Positions 25,229-35,960 of a stretch of DNA of 64,000 nt are shown here, piece by piece. Position 1 is the first letter of the stretch. Every line of letters starts with the position of its first letter. Position numbers and translations under genes: made by a program. The DNA comes from Benincasa hispida (Eukaryota; Streptophyta; Magnoliopsida; Cucurbitales; Cucurbitaceae): contig NC_052351.1 in the NCBI RefSeq assembly GCF_009727055.1, forward strand, positions 12,161,019-12,225,018, given 5' to 3'. The notes beneath the pieces were generated by a model that was not told the origin of the DNA, made no database searches, and saw only the letters and a list, made by a program, of their open reading frames with translations.

Positions 25229-26029
25229 ACTTTCACTCTTTCACCAAATGATTGCATGTCAAACAGAAAAAATTGTAAAGTATAAATAATAAATAAAAAG
25301 GCTACTAAAATTACTAGAATATTTTGATTGACAGTTTTCCACAAATATATTAAATGAAACGAAAAATAGTTATCCACTTTTACTTTTAAGCGAGTAAGGT
25401 GTATCAATTTTTTATCTTAATATTCTAATTCCATTAAATTGGACTAAAAAATTCGATAAATATTCGAATACTAAAACTTCCAAAAAAAAAAAAAAAAAAT
25501 GTTACAACCGTTTACCCTTTGAAGAGTTTTTTATATGAAACTTCGTTAAAAATAAAACATGTTTCCAATGAATTATAAAAGCATATCAATGACAGAATTG
25601 TTAAGACTTCAAAAAAAAAAAAAAAAAAGTGACATAAGAATTAAAATTTTGTTAAAATTTTTTAATTTTTTAAAGTTATTCAATGGTTAATTTATGTATT
25701 AAATTTAATATTACGTAAAATTTGATATTACTAAAATTAGTCGGTGTTTTTTTCTGTTAATATTAGTGAATAAGTTGGTGAAAATTGAATATTGGGTAGA
25801 AATTAAATGTTAAATTAAGTTTATAATATAATTCAATAAAATTATAAGCTTAGGGCAAAAACAGATATATATCAAGTTTATGGCTAAAATTTGATTTTTC
25901 CCTTATTTATTTTTTTTTTTACTATTTTGTGAATGTAATATTAGTTTCTCATCTCAATTGTGTTTTACGTGTTGTTTAGGTTAGCTAGCGATCCAGTCAT
26001 TTTTAGCTTTCTGTATGGTTAAATGAGTA

Positions 26030-26880
26030 ACAAAACCATAATTTAAAATTTTGGTTGAAATCCCAAAATTTCACTATGGGGAGAATTTCGATTTTCTCTG
26101 ATTCTTAAAATTTCGAGAATTTCGATGGATTTTTTTTTTTTAATTAATTAGGTTCAATGGAGTTTTTTAATGTTTATAGATTTGTCTTGATTACACTAAT
26201 GGTATATTTTCACACATCCTCAAAATTGAATTGATATAAGTTTTATTTTTTTACCATCCGAAGCTTTCATTTTAAAAAAAACCAAAATTGAGAAAAAATA
26301 ATAACATATATTTATTTTTTAAACTTATTTAAACTTTTTTCACATTTTTTTCACATTTTTTCAACTCAAAATTAAAGTTTTTTTTTTTTTTTTTTTTTTA
26401 CCATCTAAAACTTTCATTTCTAAAAACCAAATTTGATTAAAAAAAACATATTTATTTTTAATTTTATTCAAACCTTTTTCCATTGAACTTTTACATCATT
26501 TCATTTTAAAATTGAATTGATGTGAGTTTTGCTTCTTTTATCCCAAATTTTCATTTCCAAGAAAAAGACTTAGAAAAAAAATATATTCTTTTGTAATTAT
26601 TTTTCTATTTCTTTTTTAAATTTCTACTATTACATCAATATTTATATAGATATTTACATTGTGCCTCTAAATATTGTCCTATTTTATAGAAATGATGATT
26701 AAAAATGGTCAAATATAGTCTAATGAAGTGGTAATCAAAGTTTCATTAAATAATTATAATAATTTTCATTAATTTCCATAAAGTTTTCTAAAATTTCTAT
26801 CAATATCGATATTTTCATAAAATTAGGATCTCAATATTTTCATCGATATCGATATTTTAAACCTTAACAAAACTGATAAC
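26030..26880. repeat. Dispersed repeat with ATCGATATT motifs
   Basis: The block contains 'aatttcgagaatttcgatgg' on the left and 'tcatcgatatcgatattttaaacc' on the right, with a T-rich middle including a ~27-base T run (26372-26399). It shares the ATATCGAT motifs with 17570-18060. No coding capacity was seen. Confidence 0.35.
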
Positions 26881-27353
26881 TACACTCTAAACCACACAGA
26901 TAGAGACTTCACTCAATAAAAATAAAGCACGTAATAAGAGAATTTATAAAATTTTACGCTTAGTTTTTTTCTTTGAGTTCAACATGGGATGTGAGGCTTC
27001 TAACTTAGCCTTTATTAGTTATGGATATATATATCTTAACGAATTAGAGTTATGTTCAAGTTGCATGTTTTTAAAAGGACTATAGATTTATTATTGGAGA
27101 TTTGATTAGTTGGTTTTATAATTTTCTCTAAGACAGTGGTTCTGTAGATGTCTCAAATAAAGTCTTAACATCAAGTTGTGACATTAAAATATTTTCTTGC
27201 AGAAGATTTTCCTTATCCGGAAATATATGTCCTATGACATTTAGCCTGATTTGTTCTTTTTTTGAAGCGCGTTTTTTTATTCTAAATAAGGACTTATTTT
27301 CTTGATTGGATTTGATCATTTAAAGTGAGTTTTGCAATCCTTTTAGGGTTGCC

Positions 27354-27555
27354 GCATTTGTTTAATTGAGTAAGACGTTTTCTCTACTTCGACCAAACTA
27401 TTCTACATTGTGTTCTTGCTCGTTTGCACACCATTCCACCGCACATGTTCTTCATTTATTGAATGCAACATTTTGAAGAGTTTCACGGTCTTAGGGGAGC
27501 CTAAGTCATTACTGCCAGAGAAAGAATTCTCAGTCTTAGAGGGAGCCTAAGATTC
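27354..27555 (+). mobile_element. Fragment of a Tnt1-like copia LTR
   Basis: The repeated phrase CTTAGAGGGAGCCTAAG and its variants match the LTR at 37440-38015. The fragment is cut at 27555 by the start (TGAAGGGATC) of the copia LTR described next. The continuation may be the fragment at 35588-35960 beyond a complex insertion. Confidence 0.45.
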
Positions 27556-28255
27556 TGAAGGGATCGAATCCCCCAATGGTATCGTTTTGTGTGAGAATGT
27601 CTTGCATCCTGCAATTCGATTTTTACATAAACAAATTCATTATACTAAAATAGAATATATACATGTAAATTAGCATGCTTTGAGAAAATATTAGAAAAAT
27701 TCTAAGCTTCACGAACAATCCTCTTGAAGTTCCAATAAATGGCCACAAACGATTTCTTGAACAATCTTAAATATCACCATGAGGGTAACCTCATTATTCT
27801 TTAGAATTCCAATAGAGGGATAGGTGGTATCCAACTATTGGGAGAGGGAAAGGAAAAAAGGCTTTTTAAGAGTAGAGATGATAGTTTAGGGAAAATTTGC
27901 ACAAATAAACTCATGCACCAAAAGAGCCATACTTTATATAGAGAAACAACCTTTTTCCTAATCATTTTCCTATTTTCCTTTTCCACAATTAATTAATTAA
28001 TTAACACTTATTTAATTACAATTAATTATATAACACTTGTTTAATTAATTCGCACGATTAAATAACAATTATTTAATTTAATTTGCACATCAATTAAATA
28101 ATTATTTATACAGTTATCGTCTCTAGTTGCCACCATGAACTAATTCCCTAAAATGAAGAAAAAACATGGTTAGTGGTGCCTAAATCTATTATCTAGGTTG
28201 AATCATCATTCTACACTAAACAAGTCTCCACAAGTAAATCGTATTTGTCTTACCT
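27556..28255 (-). mobile_element. Copia LTR fragment, probable 3' LTR
   Basis: The block begins TGAAGGGATCGAATCCC and is highly similar over its first ~550 bases to 34775-35340, which has a primer-binding site beside it. It lies downstream of the minus-strand gag at 28324-29125, as a 3' LTR would. The right end is not defined; a ~23-base T run (28260-28282) sits between it and gag, and pol is missing. Confidence 0.5.
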
Positions 28256-28323
28256 GACCTTTTTTTTTTTTTTTTTTTTTTTTCTGTCAAGTACTTGGGA
28301 CAATTCTTCTTCTAAGGTCTCTC

Positions 28324-29125
28324 TTAGTTGCAATAGAAACATATTCCCTTTACAACCTTGGCCTTCTTGCCTTTCTGGGCAGCAATTGGTAGGTTAACTT
28401 TCCTCTTTCCACCTTTCTTATTCTTCTGCTTTTTGGTGTCAGAAGAAGAAGACACAAACTTAGTTCCATAAGTCAAACCTCTGAAGAACTTCTTAAAGGA
28501 CGAGGTAAATTTTGTCTCTCCATTCTGTTCCTTGACTTTCATCAAGGATTGGAAATCTGTAGTTCGTTGAGTAAGGTGGTCAGGTTGCAGTCAATCTTGT
28601 TCATACCAGGATTGCTACGGAACTGCAGGAAATTTTCAAGTAAAGTTTCTAGGATGAAGCTAACATAATTGGCTTCATCAATGACAGACTCAATCATCTC
28701 CACCACATTAAAGTGGACCATCATGTTGAGAACATGTTCTCAAATAGATGCCCCTTCTTGCGATGGGCATTGAAGATGAATTTAAGAGCGTAATGCCTGA
28801 GCTGAGCAGATGGTTGTCTGTACATTCTCCATAGGGACTCAATGATCTCACGAGCAGTGAGCATGAGCTCATGCTTATTGGCCAAGATTTTAGAAAGGTT
28901 TGCCAAGATATATGCTTGGATCTTTTCATTTTTCTGTACCCAATGCTCGTATGCCTCCTGAACGTTTCAAGCAACATTTTAAGTTGGTACTAGAAGACAT
29001 TCCTCCACAAGGACAAATCACAAGTCATTGATGATTAGAACTGTATTAATCGTGTTCTTCCAAGTGATGTAATTATCGCTTGTTAACTTATCAGCGACGA
29101 GCATGTTCAATGTAGCGGAAGTCAT
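28324..29125 (-). pseudogene. Broken copia gag polyprotein
   Basis: This is the nucleocapsid-type polyprotein of a Ty1/copia retrotransposon. The frame opens at 29125 with MTSATLNMLVADKL and NYITWK, as in copia gag N-termini. It runs through a helical core (ILANLSKILANKHELMLTAREI), a second conserved stretch (VSFILETLLENFLQFRSN) and a Lys-rich tail. It breaks off at the first residues of the zinc knuckle (GICFYCN), just where a stop and a T run occur. In-frame stops near 29030 and 28985 and frame changes near 28900 and 28720-28540 make it non-functional. Protease, integrase, reverse transcriptase and RNase H are absent downstream. The family is one I recall as abundant in melon and cucumber. 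Confidence 0.8.
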
Positions 29126-29743
29126 TTTGTAAATTTGCTGAAACATATAATTTATTTATATTAATATTCAAGCATTACCCATTTTGAAAAAACCAATCAA
29201 ATTTAGCAAAATAATTTAATGTACCCTATGTGACATCTATTTTGCAATGAATTTTTAGTGAGGCAGGATAAAACCCATGATCAGGTACCTATTCACTGAA
29301 ATGAGACTATTTCAATCAATATACAGAACAACTCATTGTTATTGTAGCTACTAGTCACCATTCTTCTGTCCAGAAACTGTTAACTAGCTTAATATTTTCT
29401 TGTAAGCATAACCTTTTATTTTAGATTCTAGAGTTTCGCCCTAATGAGCCAACCATAAGGAAAAATCGATAGGAGGCAAAAATTAAAGCAATCCTATCCA
29501 TTTATGGAGTTTTAGTAAAGAGTCATGAAAATGTCATCCATAGGGGATACAAGCAAAGGTGCCTCGAGGCTGAACATGAAAATTTACTACAAACTAATGA
29601 GAGAGACCGTGGGATATGTTGGTACACATCCCACTCCCACTTACTATAGACATTCTCTCCATTCACCTTGGTATTGACCTATACAAACACCATCCGTAGG
29701 GGGACACAAGCAAAGGTGCCTCAAGATCGAGTATAGATCTCAT
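29126..29743 (-). other. Leader region of the copia element, with direct repeat
   Basis: A phrase 'ccataggggatacaagcaaaggtgcct' at 29534-29560 recurs as 'ccgtagggggacacaagcaaaggtgcct' at 29692-29720. This is untranslated sequence between gag and the 5' LTR of the minus-strand element. It continues at 30365 beyond the hAT insertion. Confidence 0.4.
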
Positions 29744-30356
29744 TAGGGATGGCAACGAGGCTAGGGTGGGGTGGGGATGCATTCCCCATCCCCGTCCCAG
29801 TGGGGACTTTTAATCCCCATCTCCGCCCCATTCTCCGTTTTGGGGGTCAGAGAATCTCCACTTTTTATTTTATTAATTTTATTATCTAAAACTAACTAAA
29901 ATTAGTATTTATAAAATTGTAAATTTTATATAATAAATTAGTATTGTTGTTAAAATTTTATTTTATTAAAATTGTTAAAATTGTATATTGAAAATTAAAC
30001 TTAAAAAAATTTAACTAAAACAGTAGCTCAAGCTACTGTATGAGTAGTATTAGTGTATATATAATAATAATAATAATTAGAAAAAAATTATAATTAAAAG
30101 TTTTGTTTTCAATTTTTTTTCTAATTTTAATTATTATTATTATTATTATATATGTTAATAATTAAAAAAATCGGGTGGGGCGGGGATCGAGGTCAGCGTT
30201 GGGGACGGGGCGGGGATCCCCTCCCCATCCTCGCCATATCCCCGATCGGGGACCCGATTTAAATCCTCGATTTGACCTCCATGTCCGGTCAAACCAGGGA
30301 TTTCTGGTCCCAATCAGGTCGAGAACCCGACCCCATGGGGAATTTTGCCATCCTTA
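29744..30356. mobile_element. hAT-type MITE with perfect 8-bp target duplication
   Basis: The 613-bp element begins TAGGGATGGCAA and ends TTGCCATCCTTA, an 11/12 terminal inverted repeat. It is flanked by GATCTCAT at 29736-29743 and 30357-30364. An 8-bp target duplication with these ends fits the hAT superfamily. Long GC-rich sub-terminal arms (ccccatccccgtccc / ggggcggggatcc) surround an AT-rich centre with ATT repeats. No transposase is encoded; the 60-codon Arg/Pro-rich frame at 30175 is a by-product of the GC-rich arm. The insertion interrupts the copia leader. Confidence 0.85.
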
Positions 30357-30364
30357 GATCTCAT

Positions 30365-31139
30365 AGTGTAAATTTTGAGGGAGAAACATGAAAAGGAAAA
30401 ATGAAGTATCATATACCCCATTTTCCTCCCACGAGTGTTTTATCATGGATTAATTTAACTTAGAAAAAATATGGCTATTTATTTTTAATTGATTATTTAA
30501 AATTTCCTAAAAGTAACACTTACTTTGGATAATTAAACAATTTTGATTAATGTTTATTAAACAAATTAATAAACTTTAATCAACAATTGCATGGTTATAG
30601 CAAATCTATCTAATTCACCTTTATAAATTAGTTCACAGATAGGGGTGTTCCATTTCCATTAACTTAAATACCTCAACCTAGATAGAACTAGCCTTAGATA
30701 AAAGGTTTCTTATAGATACGTTCACCACAAATTTAATCTTTTAATTAAAACCAATTTAATCCTATTACACTAATTAAAAGATTAAACTAATTTCTAATCA
30801 CATTAGAAATTTTGTGATATTAGGTCTATGTGAATCATATTTTAAAACTATTTTAAAAAATATTTGAACCTAAGTTTCCATACAATTCTAAATTATTGAT
30901 TTTAATTTATAATTTCATTTAATTATAACGATTATAAAATAAATGAAACAAATTAAAATCATACATTGCATTGAACGACATACTTAATAAAATTATAACA
31001 TTTATAAAATTATCTAAAGTATATCATGCTTCATGCAATTTCCATTTCATTACTTAACATACATAACATTTATATATACTGAGGTAATGAAAGAATTAAT
31101 AACATACATACATTCATAATCCAAACTATATATATATAA
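30365..31139 (-). other. Retroelement leader, AT-rich, no gene
   Basis: This continues the copia leader after the hAT MITE. No coding frame is supported. Its family is shared with 33985-34774, judging from the downstream part. Confidence 0.35.
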
Positions 31140-31300
31140 CTCTTATAACATAAATGATGCATGACTATGTTATTAATGCAGGTAAACATATATTATAACA
31201 CTTATATTATATGATGCATGAGCATGCTATAAAATTAAGTCATGTAACTATATATTATGACATTTATAATATAAATGATGCATGAATAATACACGACCTA
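31140..31300. repeat. ~60-bp tandem repeat in retroelement leader
   Basis: Three imperfect units each contain 'ttataacataaatgatgcatga' followed by 'catgctat' or 'tatgttat' and 'aactatatattat'. A related unit is found in the second leader at 34030-34110. Confidence 0.6.
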
Positions 31301-31639
31301 TGGTGGGATTTTACTATATGGCATACATTATGACATATATAAATAAAATTAAACCATACATCAAATGCAAAATTTAGACAACAATTTATGGACCGAGATT
31401 GAACTACTAATCCTTTAATTAAATTAATATAATGTTATATTAATCTAATTAATTTAAAAACTAACTAGGCAAACAATAGTCAAACCGGTTCAAAACAAGT
31501 GAACCAGGGTTGAACCGCACGAACCGGGCCGCCCAAGACACAAACTACCCGCGAACCACTCAAACCAAGTGAACTAGATACGAACCAGTTATGCCACGAA
31601 TTAAACCGCGCACGAATCGATTCATTTTTCTTGTCTCGA

Positions 31640-31698
31640 AGCGTTGCAATGTAACGGAAAAAAAATTTTCGTCCGCCTTATCGCAGCATTGCAACGCT
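31640..31698. other. Perfect 12-bp inverted repeat (stem-loop) in leader
   Basis: AGCGTTGCAATG (31640-31651) and CATTGCAACGCT (31687-31698) are exact inverse complements separated by 35 bases. They sit about 330 bases from the primer-binding site of the neighbouring LTR. A counterpart hairpin occurs in the second leader at 34399-34430. Confidence 0.6.
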
Positions 31699-32014
31699 AC
31701 TGTACAGTCGCCCATCATACAATTGCGATCTACTTCGTTTCTTCTCCGATTTGGGCATTGATTTCTCCAGAAAAATGTCAGAATTATCACGAACGACACA
31801 ATACAAAAAATTTATAGACTTGATCGCAATTAATGCCCAAAAATAAAAGGTCTTTACAAACCAATTGAAAAGAAAGTTGAAAATCTAAAGCTTAATCTCG
31901 TAAACATCCACAAATTGCAAACCATTCAACATTCATCAACTTGAACAATATGCAACCCACCAAAACACTGTAAATTAAAATTTTGAAAAAAATAAAATTG
32001 GGACCAAGAACATG

Positions 32015-32026
32015 GCTCTAATACCA
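32015..32026 (-). other. Primer-binding site (initiator tRNA-Met type)
   Basis: GCTCTAATACCA differs at one base from GCTCTGATACCA, the 3' end of plant initiator tRNA-Met. It lies two bases before the LTR start TGAAAG, as expected for a minus-strand copia element. Confidence 0.7.
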
Positions 32027-32028
32027 AT

Positions 32029-33984
32029 TGAAAGAATCGTGAGGTCTGTAGTGGAGGTGGTATCGTTCCCAATTTTAAATATTTCACAAAATCAAAATTC
32101 ACATAACCAGAATTATGCATCAACATAGTATTTACATCATGTTTATTAGAAATGAGGGTTAAGAGAATAAGAATAAACTTACCCTTGAAGCCAATAGTCT
32201 TCACGTAATCGTTTCCAATTGATCACGAATACTTCGAAATCTCGATCTTCCAAAAATCGCAGCAAGACACCACCACAAGCTGAACCTTTTGTATTCTCCT
32301 TTAGGAGTTGAGAATTTCAGAAGGTGTGAGTTTTGAAATATTTTGGGAAGAGGGAGAGAATTTTGAGAGAGGAAGAGGTGAGTTTTATAGGGAGATCTTC
32401 AACATCCCGAGAGACACACTTCTCTATCAATCTTCTGTGAAGAAGAAAAAGTGAATAAACCAACCACACCCTACACGTACTGCCATCAAAGAGAAAAGAA
32501 GGGGAGGAAATTACAATTCCCTCACAAATTAATTTAAAAAAAACACAATTTAATAAATAATAAATTATTTAATATATATATAATAACCACCTTATAATAT
32601 AATATACATTAAACTTATGTTATATCAAATGTAACACATAACTTATAGTTTTTGATACAATATAACCTATAGTTTTTATTTCTCTCAATAATGTATACAT
32701 TTAATATAAATTATATTTATACTAAATTTAATTGTATGAATCCCATCTATATAATTAGTATTTGAATCATATTCAAATACTTAGTTTCTCCCAAATAAAC
32801 TTTATATTATAATGTATCAAATACATTATATTAATTTAATTTAATTATATCACATATAATTAATTCCCTCAATTAATTTGAACAATTCAAATTAATTCTC
32901 AATAATCCCTATTGAGCTACAAGGGACCTTATGAACCTGTAGATTGAAGCAGTACCTGAATAATTAATTAAACTCCTTTAATTAAATTATAATTATTCAA
33001 CATGTAGATTGAAGCAGTACCTGAATAATTAATTAAACTCCTTTAATTAAATTATAATTATTCAACATCCATTAACTGTCGGTCACTCTACTAAAGACTG
33101 AAATTTGTGCTCTTCGCACTACAGATATATTTTTTTGTCCATTGTATATAACTAATCAATAGTGCGATGACGTTTCACAAATTGCTCGTAAGTACAGTTT
33201 GGCCAAAATTATCGTTTTGCCCATATAATTATATCTAACTCCTTAAGTATCACTGATCCCTTTAATGAACAATAAGTGATAGTCCAGATATGACCAAACC
33301 CGCTAAGAGAGGGTGTGACGCTACATTGTTCAAGCCCCAGAATTACCCATTAGGGGAGCAATTTATTACTTCGACATTAGAGAATGAATGAATTTTGTCT
33401 TGTGTAGCTGTATTCCCAACTCTCTAATTAGACTAATTCTTAAAATGGTAGGCTTATTAAGTCGGCAATTTGACCACTCTCGCCCATACAAATCAGAGGA
33501 CCGTTTTCATAGACAGGAGTTCACAACTCACTTAGGATTCAGATCATATCACCTATGGTCATTCTAGTGAAATGTAAGTCTCTACTATTAATGACGTTAT
33601 ATAAAGAGACTATTCATTTCGTAGTTCAGTTTTATATAAACCTTTTTGTATAGAACCCCCCTACTTACATGTCTCTACATGAATTATCAAGATCAGATTT
33701 TTTGTAGCACTTTACAACAATTGCAACATTTACAAAACGGGTCATATTCGTAGTGTCACCAGAATAAGGTATCTAGTCTTATCCATCTACTACAGATCAC
33801 TTAAACATGATCCATCTGTATATCTCTACATACATGTTTAAACTACAAAAGATAACCTTGGATATTAATTTTTTGGTCTTGTGGGTTAATGCTACTAAAT
33901 GTCAAATAAATTATCTCATATTTTATTAAATAAATAAATCATTTGTACATTACAATCCACGAGATTTAAGGATCATCCCCAACA
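32029..33984 (-). mobile_element. Long copia 5' LTR beside its primer-binding site
   Basis: The block begins TGAAAGAATCGTG and ends CATCCCCAACA (about 1.96 kb). It matches 4101-5997 and 1-1284 in the same orientation. The primer-binding site at 32015-32026 identifies it as the 5' LTR of a minus-strand element whose leader lies at lower coordinates. It contains a perfect 65-bp tandem duplication. No matching 3' LTR with the same TGAAAG start is in the window, so the element is incomplete. Confidence 0.75.
32939..33068. repeat. Perfect 65-bp tandem duplication inside LTR
   Basis: GTAGATTGAAGCAGTACCTG... at 32939-33003 is repeated base for base at 33004-33068. Related LTRs at 1-1284 and 4101-5997 have a single copy, so the duplication is private to this copy and recent. 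Confidence 0.9.
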
Positions 33985-34124
33985 GCTTGGACATGCTTAG
34001 GTTAATCATACATTACTGATATAACACTAATCTCATTATGCATGACCATGCTAATTTAATCATGCATCTATACAATATAACACTTATATTTGATTATGAT
34101 GCATATACACGTGTTATTCTATGG

Positions 34125-34294
34125 TGGATATTTTTGAATCTATGTGACATATAATATGTAATATGAATTCAAAAATAATTTAAACATACATCCAATGAAA
34201 ATTAAATTAAACAACAAAAATTGGACCGATTTTTGCACCCTTATGCAAAAAAATAAGATTAAATTAATATAACTATTATATTAATTTAATTAAA
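34125..34294 (+). repeat. Left arm of a long inverted repeat
   Basis: This segment ('tggatatttttgaatctatg' to 'ttatattaatttaatt') is inverse-complementary, with scattered differences, to 35405-35600. A third, direct relative is at 31290-31470. Confidence 0.7.
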
Positions 34295-34398
34295 TAAAAA
34301 ATACATAGGAAATCAGGGTAAACAACTTCAGCCGAAGGGCTTCATGCGCGTCACTTGCTTTCTGTCAATGCTCGGAGCATTGCAATACTGTGCTTGTT

Positions 34399-34430
34399 GA
34401 GCGTTGCCTTTCAGCGTGGCAACGGTGCTC
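34399..34430. other. GC-rich hairpin in second leader
   Basis: GAGCGTTGCC pairs with GGCAACGGTGCTC across a nine-base loop. A short ATGCTCGGAGCAT palindrome lies just upstream at 34368-34380. It corresponds in position to the inverted repeat at 31640-31698 in the first leader. Confidence 0.5.
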
Positions 34431-34760
34431 GCAGTGTTGCGACGCTGAGCGGTAGAATGCTCCTGTTCTGCACGTTTTCAGCTCCAAACTTGCGCGAACA
34501 CATCTGTTTCTTTCCGATCTCCTTAGCAACCGTTGCTCTTTTGATCAACATGGACTTACAGATTCAAAGTAAGAATTAAATTGTCTAAAAAATACAATAG
34601 ACTCTTACAATTTAATCAATTAAAAGTAATCTTTTGCCAAAATTGAAAACAACCAATTTTTGCAAACCGACATTCAAAACATTCCAAATGCAGAATATTA
34701 AACCCACATCTAAACTAATTTTGTTTTAAAAAATATGAAGAACGTGGATATAAGAAATTG

Positions 34761-34772
34761 GCTTTGATACCT
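34761..34772 (-). other. Degenerate primer-binding site
   Basis: GCTTTGATACCT differs at two bases from the initiator tRNA-Met 3' end and stands two bases before the LTR start TGAAGGGATC. Confidence 0.55.
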
Positions 34773-34774
34773 AT

Positions 34775-35340
34775 TGAAGGGATCGAATCCCACAGCGGAA
34801 GCGTTTTGTGTGAGAACGCCTTGCATCCCACCATTTAATTTTTATATAAATAAATTCATTATACTAAAACAGAATATAAACATGTAAATTAGATGCTTTG
34901 AAAAAAGATTAGAACCATTCTTACTTTTGTAGATTCCCAAGCTTCACGAACAATCCTCTCGAAGTTCCAACGAATGGTTTCTCCAACGATCTTGATCACG
35001 AATGATTTCTTAAACAATCGCCAATACTACCGCAAGAGTAACCTTGTTATTCTCTAGGATTCCAATAGAAGAATAGGTGGTATCTAACTATTGAGAGAGG
35101 AAGAGGAGAAAAGGGTTTTGGAGAGTAGAGAGTATTTTCTTTGTGGTTTAGGAAAAATTTGCACAAATAAACTCATGTGCCAAAAGGGCCATAAGGAAGG
35201 TTTTCTACAGAGAAGGACGAAACTCTTTTTTTAATCCTTTTACTATTTTCTTTTTTCACAATTAACTAATTAAATAACACTTATTTAATTAATTTGTAAA
35301 ATTAATTATATAACATTTAATTAATTAAATTGATATAGCT
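34775..35340 (-). mobile_element. Copia 5' LTR, truncated
   Basis: It begins TGAAGGGATCGAATCCC and closely follows 27556-28100, the probable 3' partner. The similarity fades near 35340 in an AT-rich stretch, where inverted leader sequence takes over, so the distal part is lost or rearranged. Confidence 0.55.
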
Positions 35341-35404
35341 ACGCAGACAAGGAGTGATGCAGTTGTTGAAGCATTTGGCCTAATTTTGTTTTTGTATTTA
35401 ATTA

Positions 35405-35600
35405 ATTAAATTGATATAATAGTTATATTAATTGAATTAATTATTTTTGCATTAAGGTGCCAAAATTGGTCCAAATTTTTGCTAGTTAAATTAATTTAAT
35501 TATACATTGAATATATGTTTAGATTAATATTTGAGTTCATATTACCTATTGTATATCATAGAGATTCAAAATACCTACATTAAGATAAACATGTACCGAA
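35405..35600 (-). repeat. Right arm of the long inverted repeat
   Basis: This is an inverted copy of leader sequence 34125-34294, including the 'aaaattggtccaaattttt' block. It implies an insertion or inversion involving the second leader. Confidence 0.7.
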
Positions 35601-35960
35601 GGGTGAGACGCTAATATTAACATACTTAGCGGGAGACTAAGTTCAGTTGAAAGGGAGTCCCACATCTAGGGAGAGCTTAGGTGACGTGTGAGTTAAGCTC
35701 TACGTGAGTCACTGTAGTAGTTGATGTATTACAGATAAGTACTACGTTGTAAACTACCTAACTCTTTAATATTAGTAAATTATCTTCCTTGAGCACTCTG
35801 CTCCCAGACGTAGGTGTTTATCACCGAACTAGATTACCAACTGTTGTGTGCCTTTACTCGTTTACTTGTTATTGGTATTTTTGTTATTACAGTTGTAGTC
35901 AGTGTTTTCTATTTAACATTTGCATATCGAGTGACAAGTCATCCTAATGTCTTTTTCATT
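35588..35960 (+). mobile_element. Tnt1-like copia LTR fragment
   Basis: It contains CTAGGGAGAGCTTAGGTGA, a GAGCACTCTGCTCCCAGACGTAGGT segment (CCCAGACGTAGGT at 35803) and ACCGAACTAGATTACCAA, matching 37690-38015. Such 'cccagacgtaggt...accgaac.gggt' tails are typical of Tnt1/Tork LTRs. The 60-codon frame at 35814 lies within it. Confidence 0.55.

Larger units (their letters stand above)
33985..34774 (-). other. Second retroelement leader (related to 31140-32014)
   Basis: It shares with 31140-32014 the 'gatgcat...ctatggtgg' and 'ttaatataa(c)tattata' passages, a GC-rich CGTTGC hairpin block and the adjacent primer-binding site. The 74-codon open frame at 34355 falls on the hairpin block and is not a gene. 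Confidence 0.5.

Noticed and set aside
30175..30357. 60-codon Arg/Pro-rich frame
   Set aside because: It is the GC-rich arm of the hAT MITE, ending at its terminal inverted repeat.
34355..34579. 74-codon frame with a hydrophobic start resembling a signal peptide
   Set aside because: It overlaps the retroelement leader hairpin and has no counterpart in the related leader at 31640.
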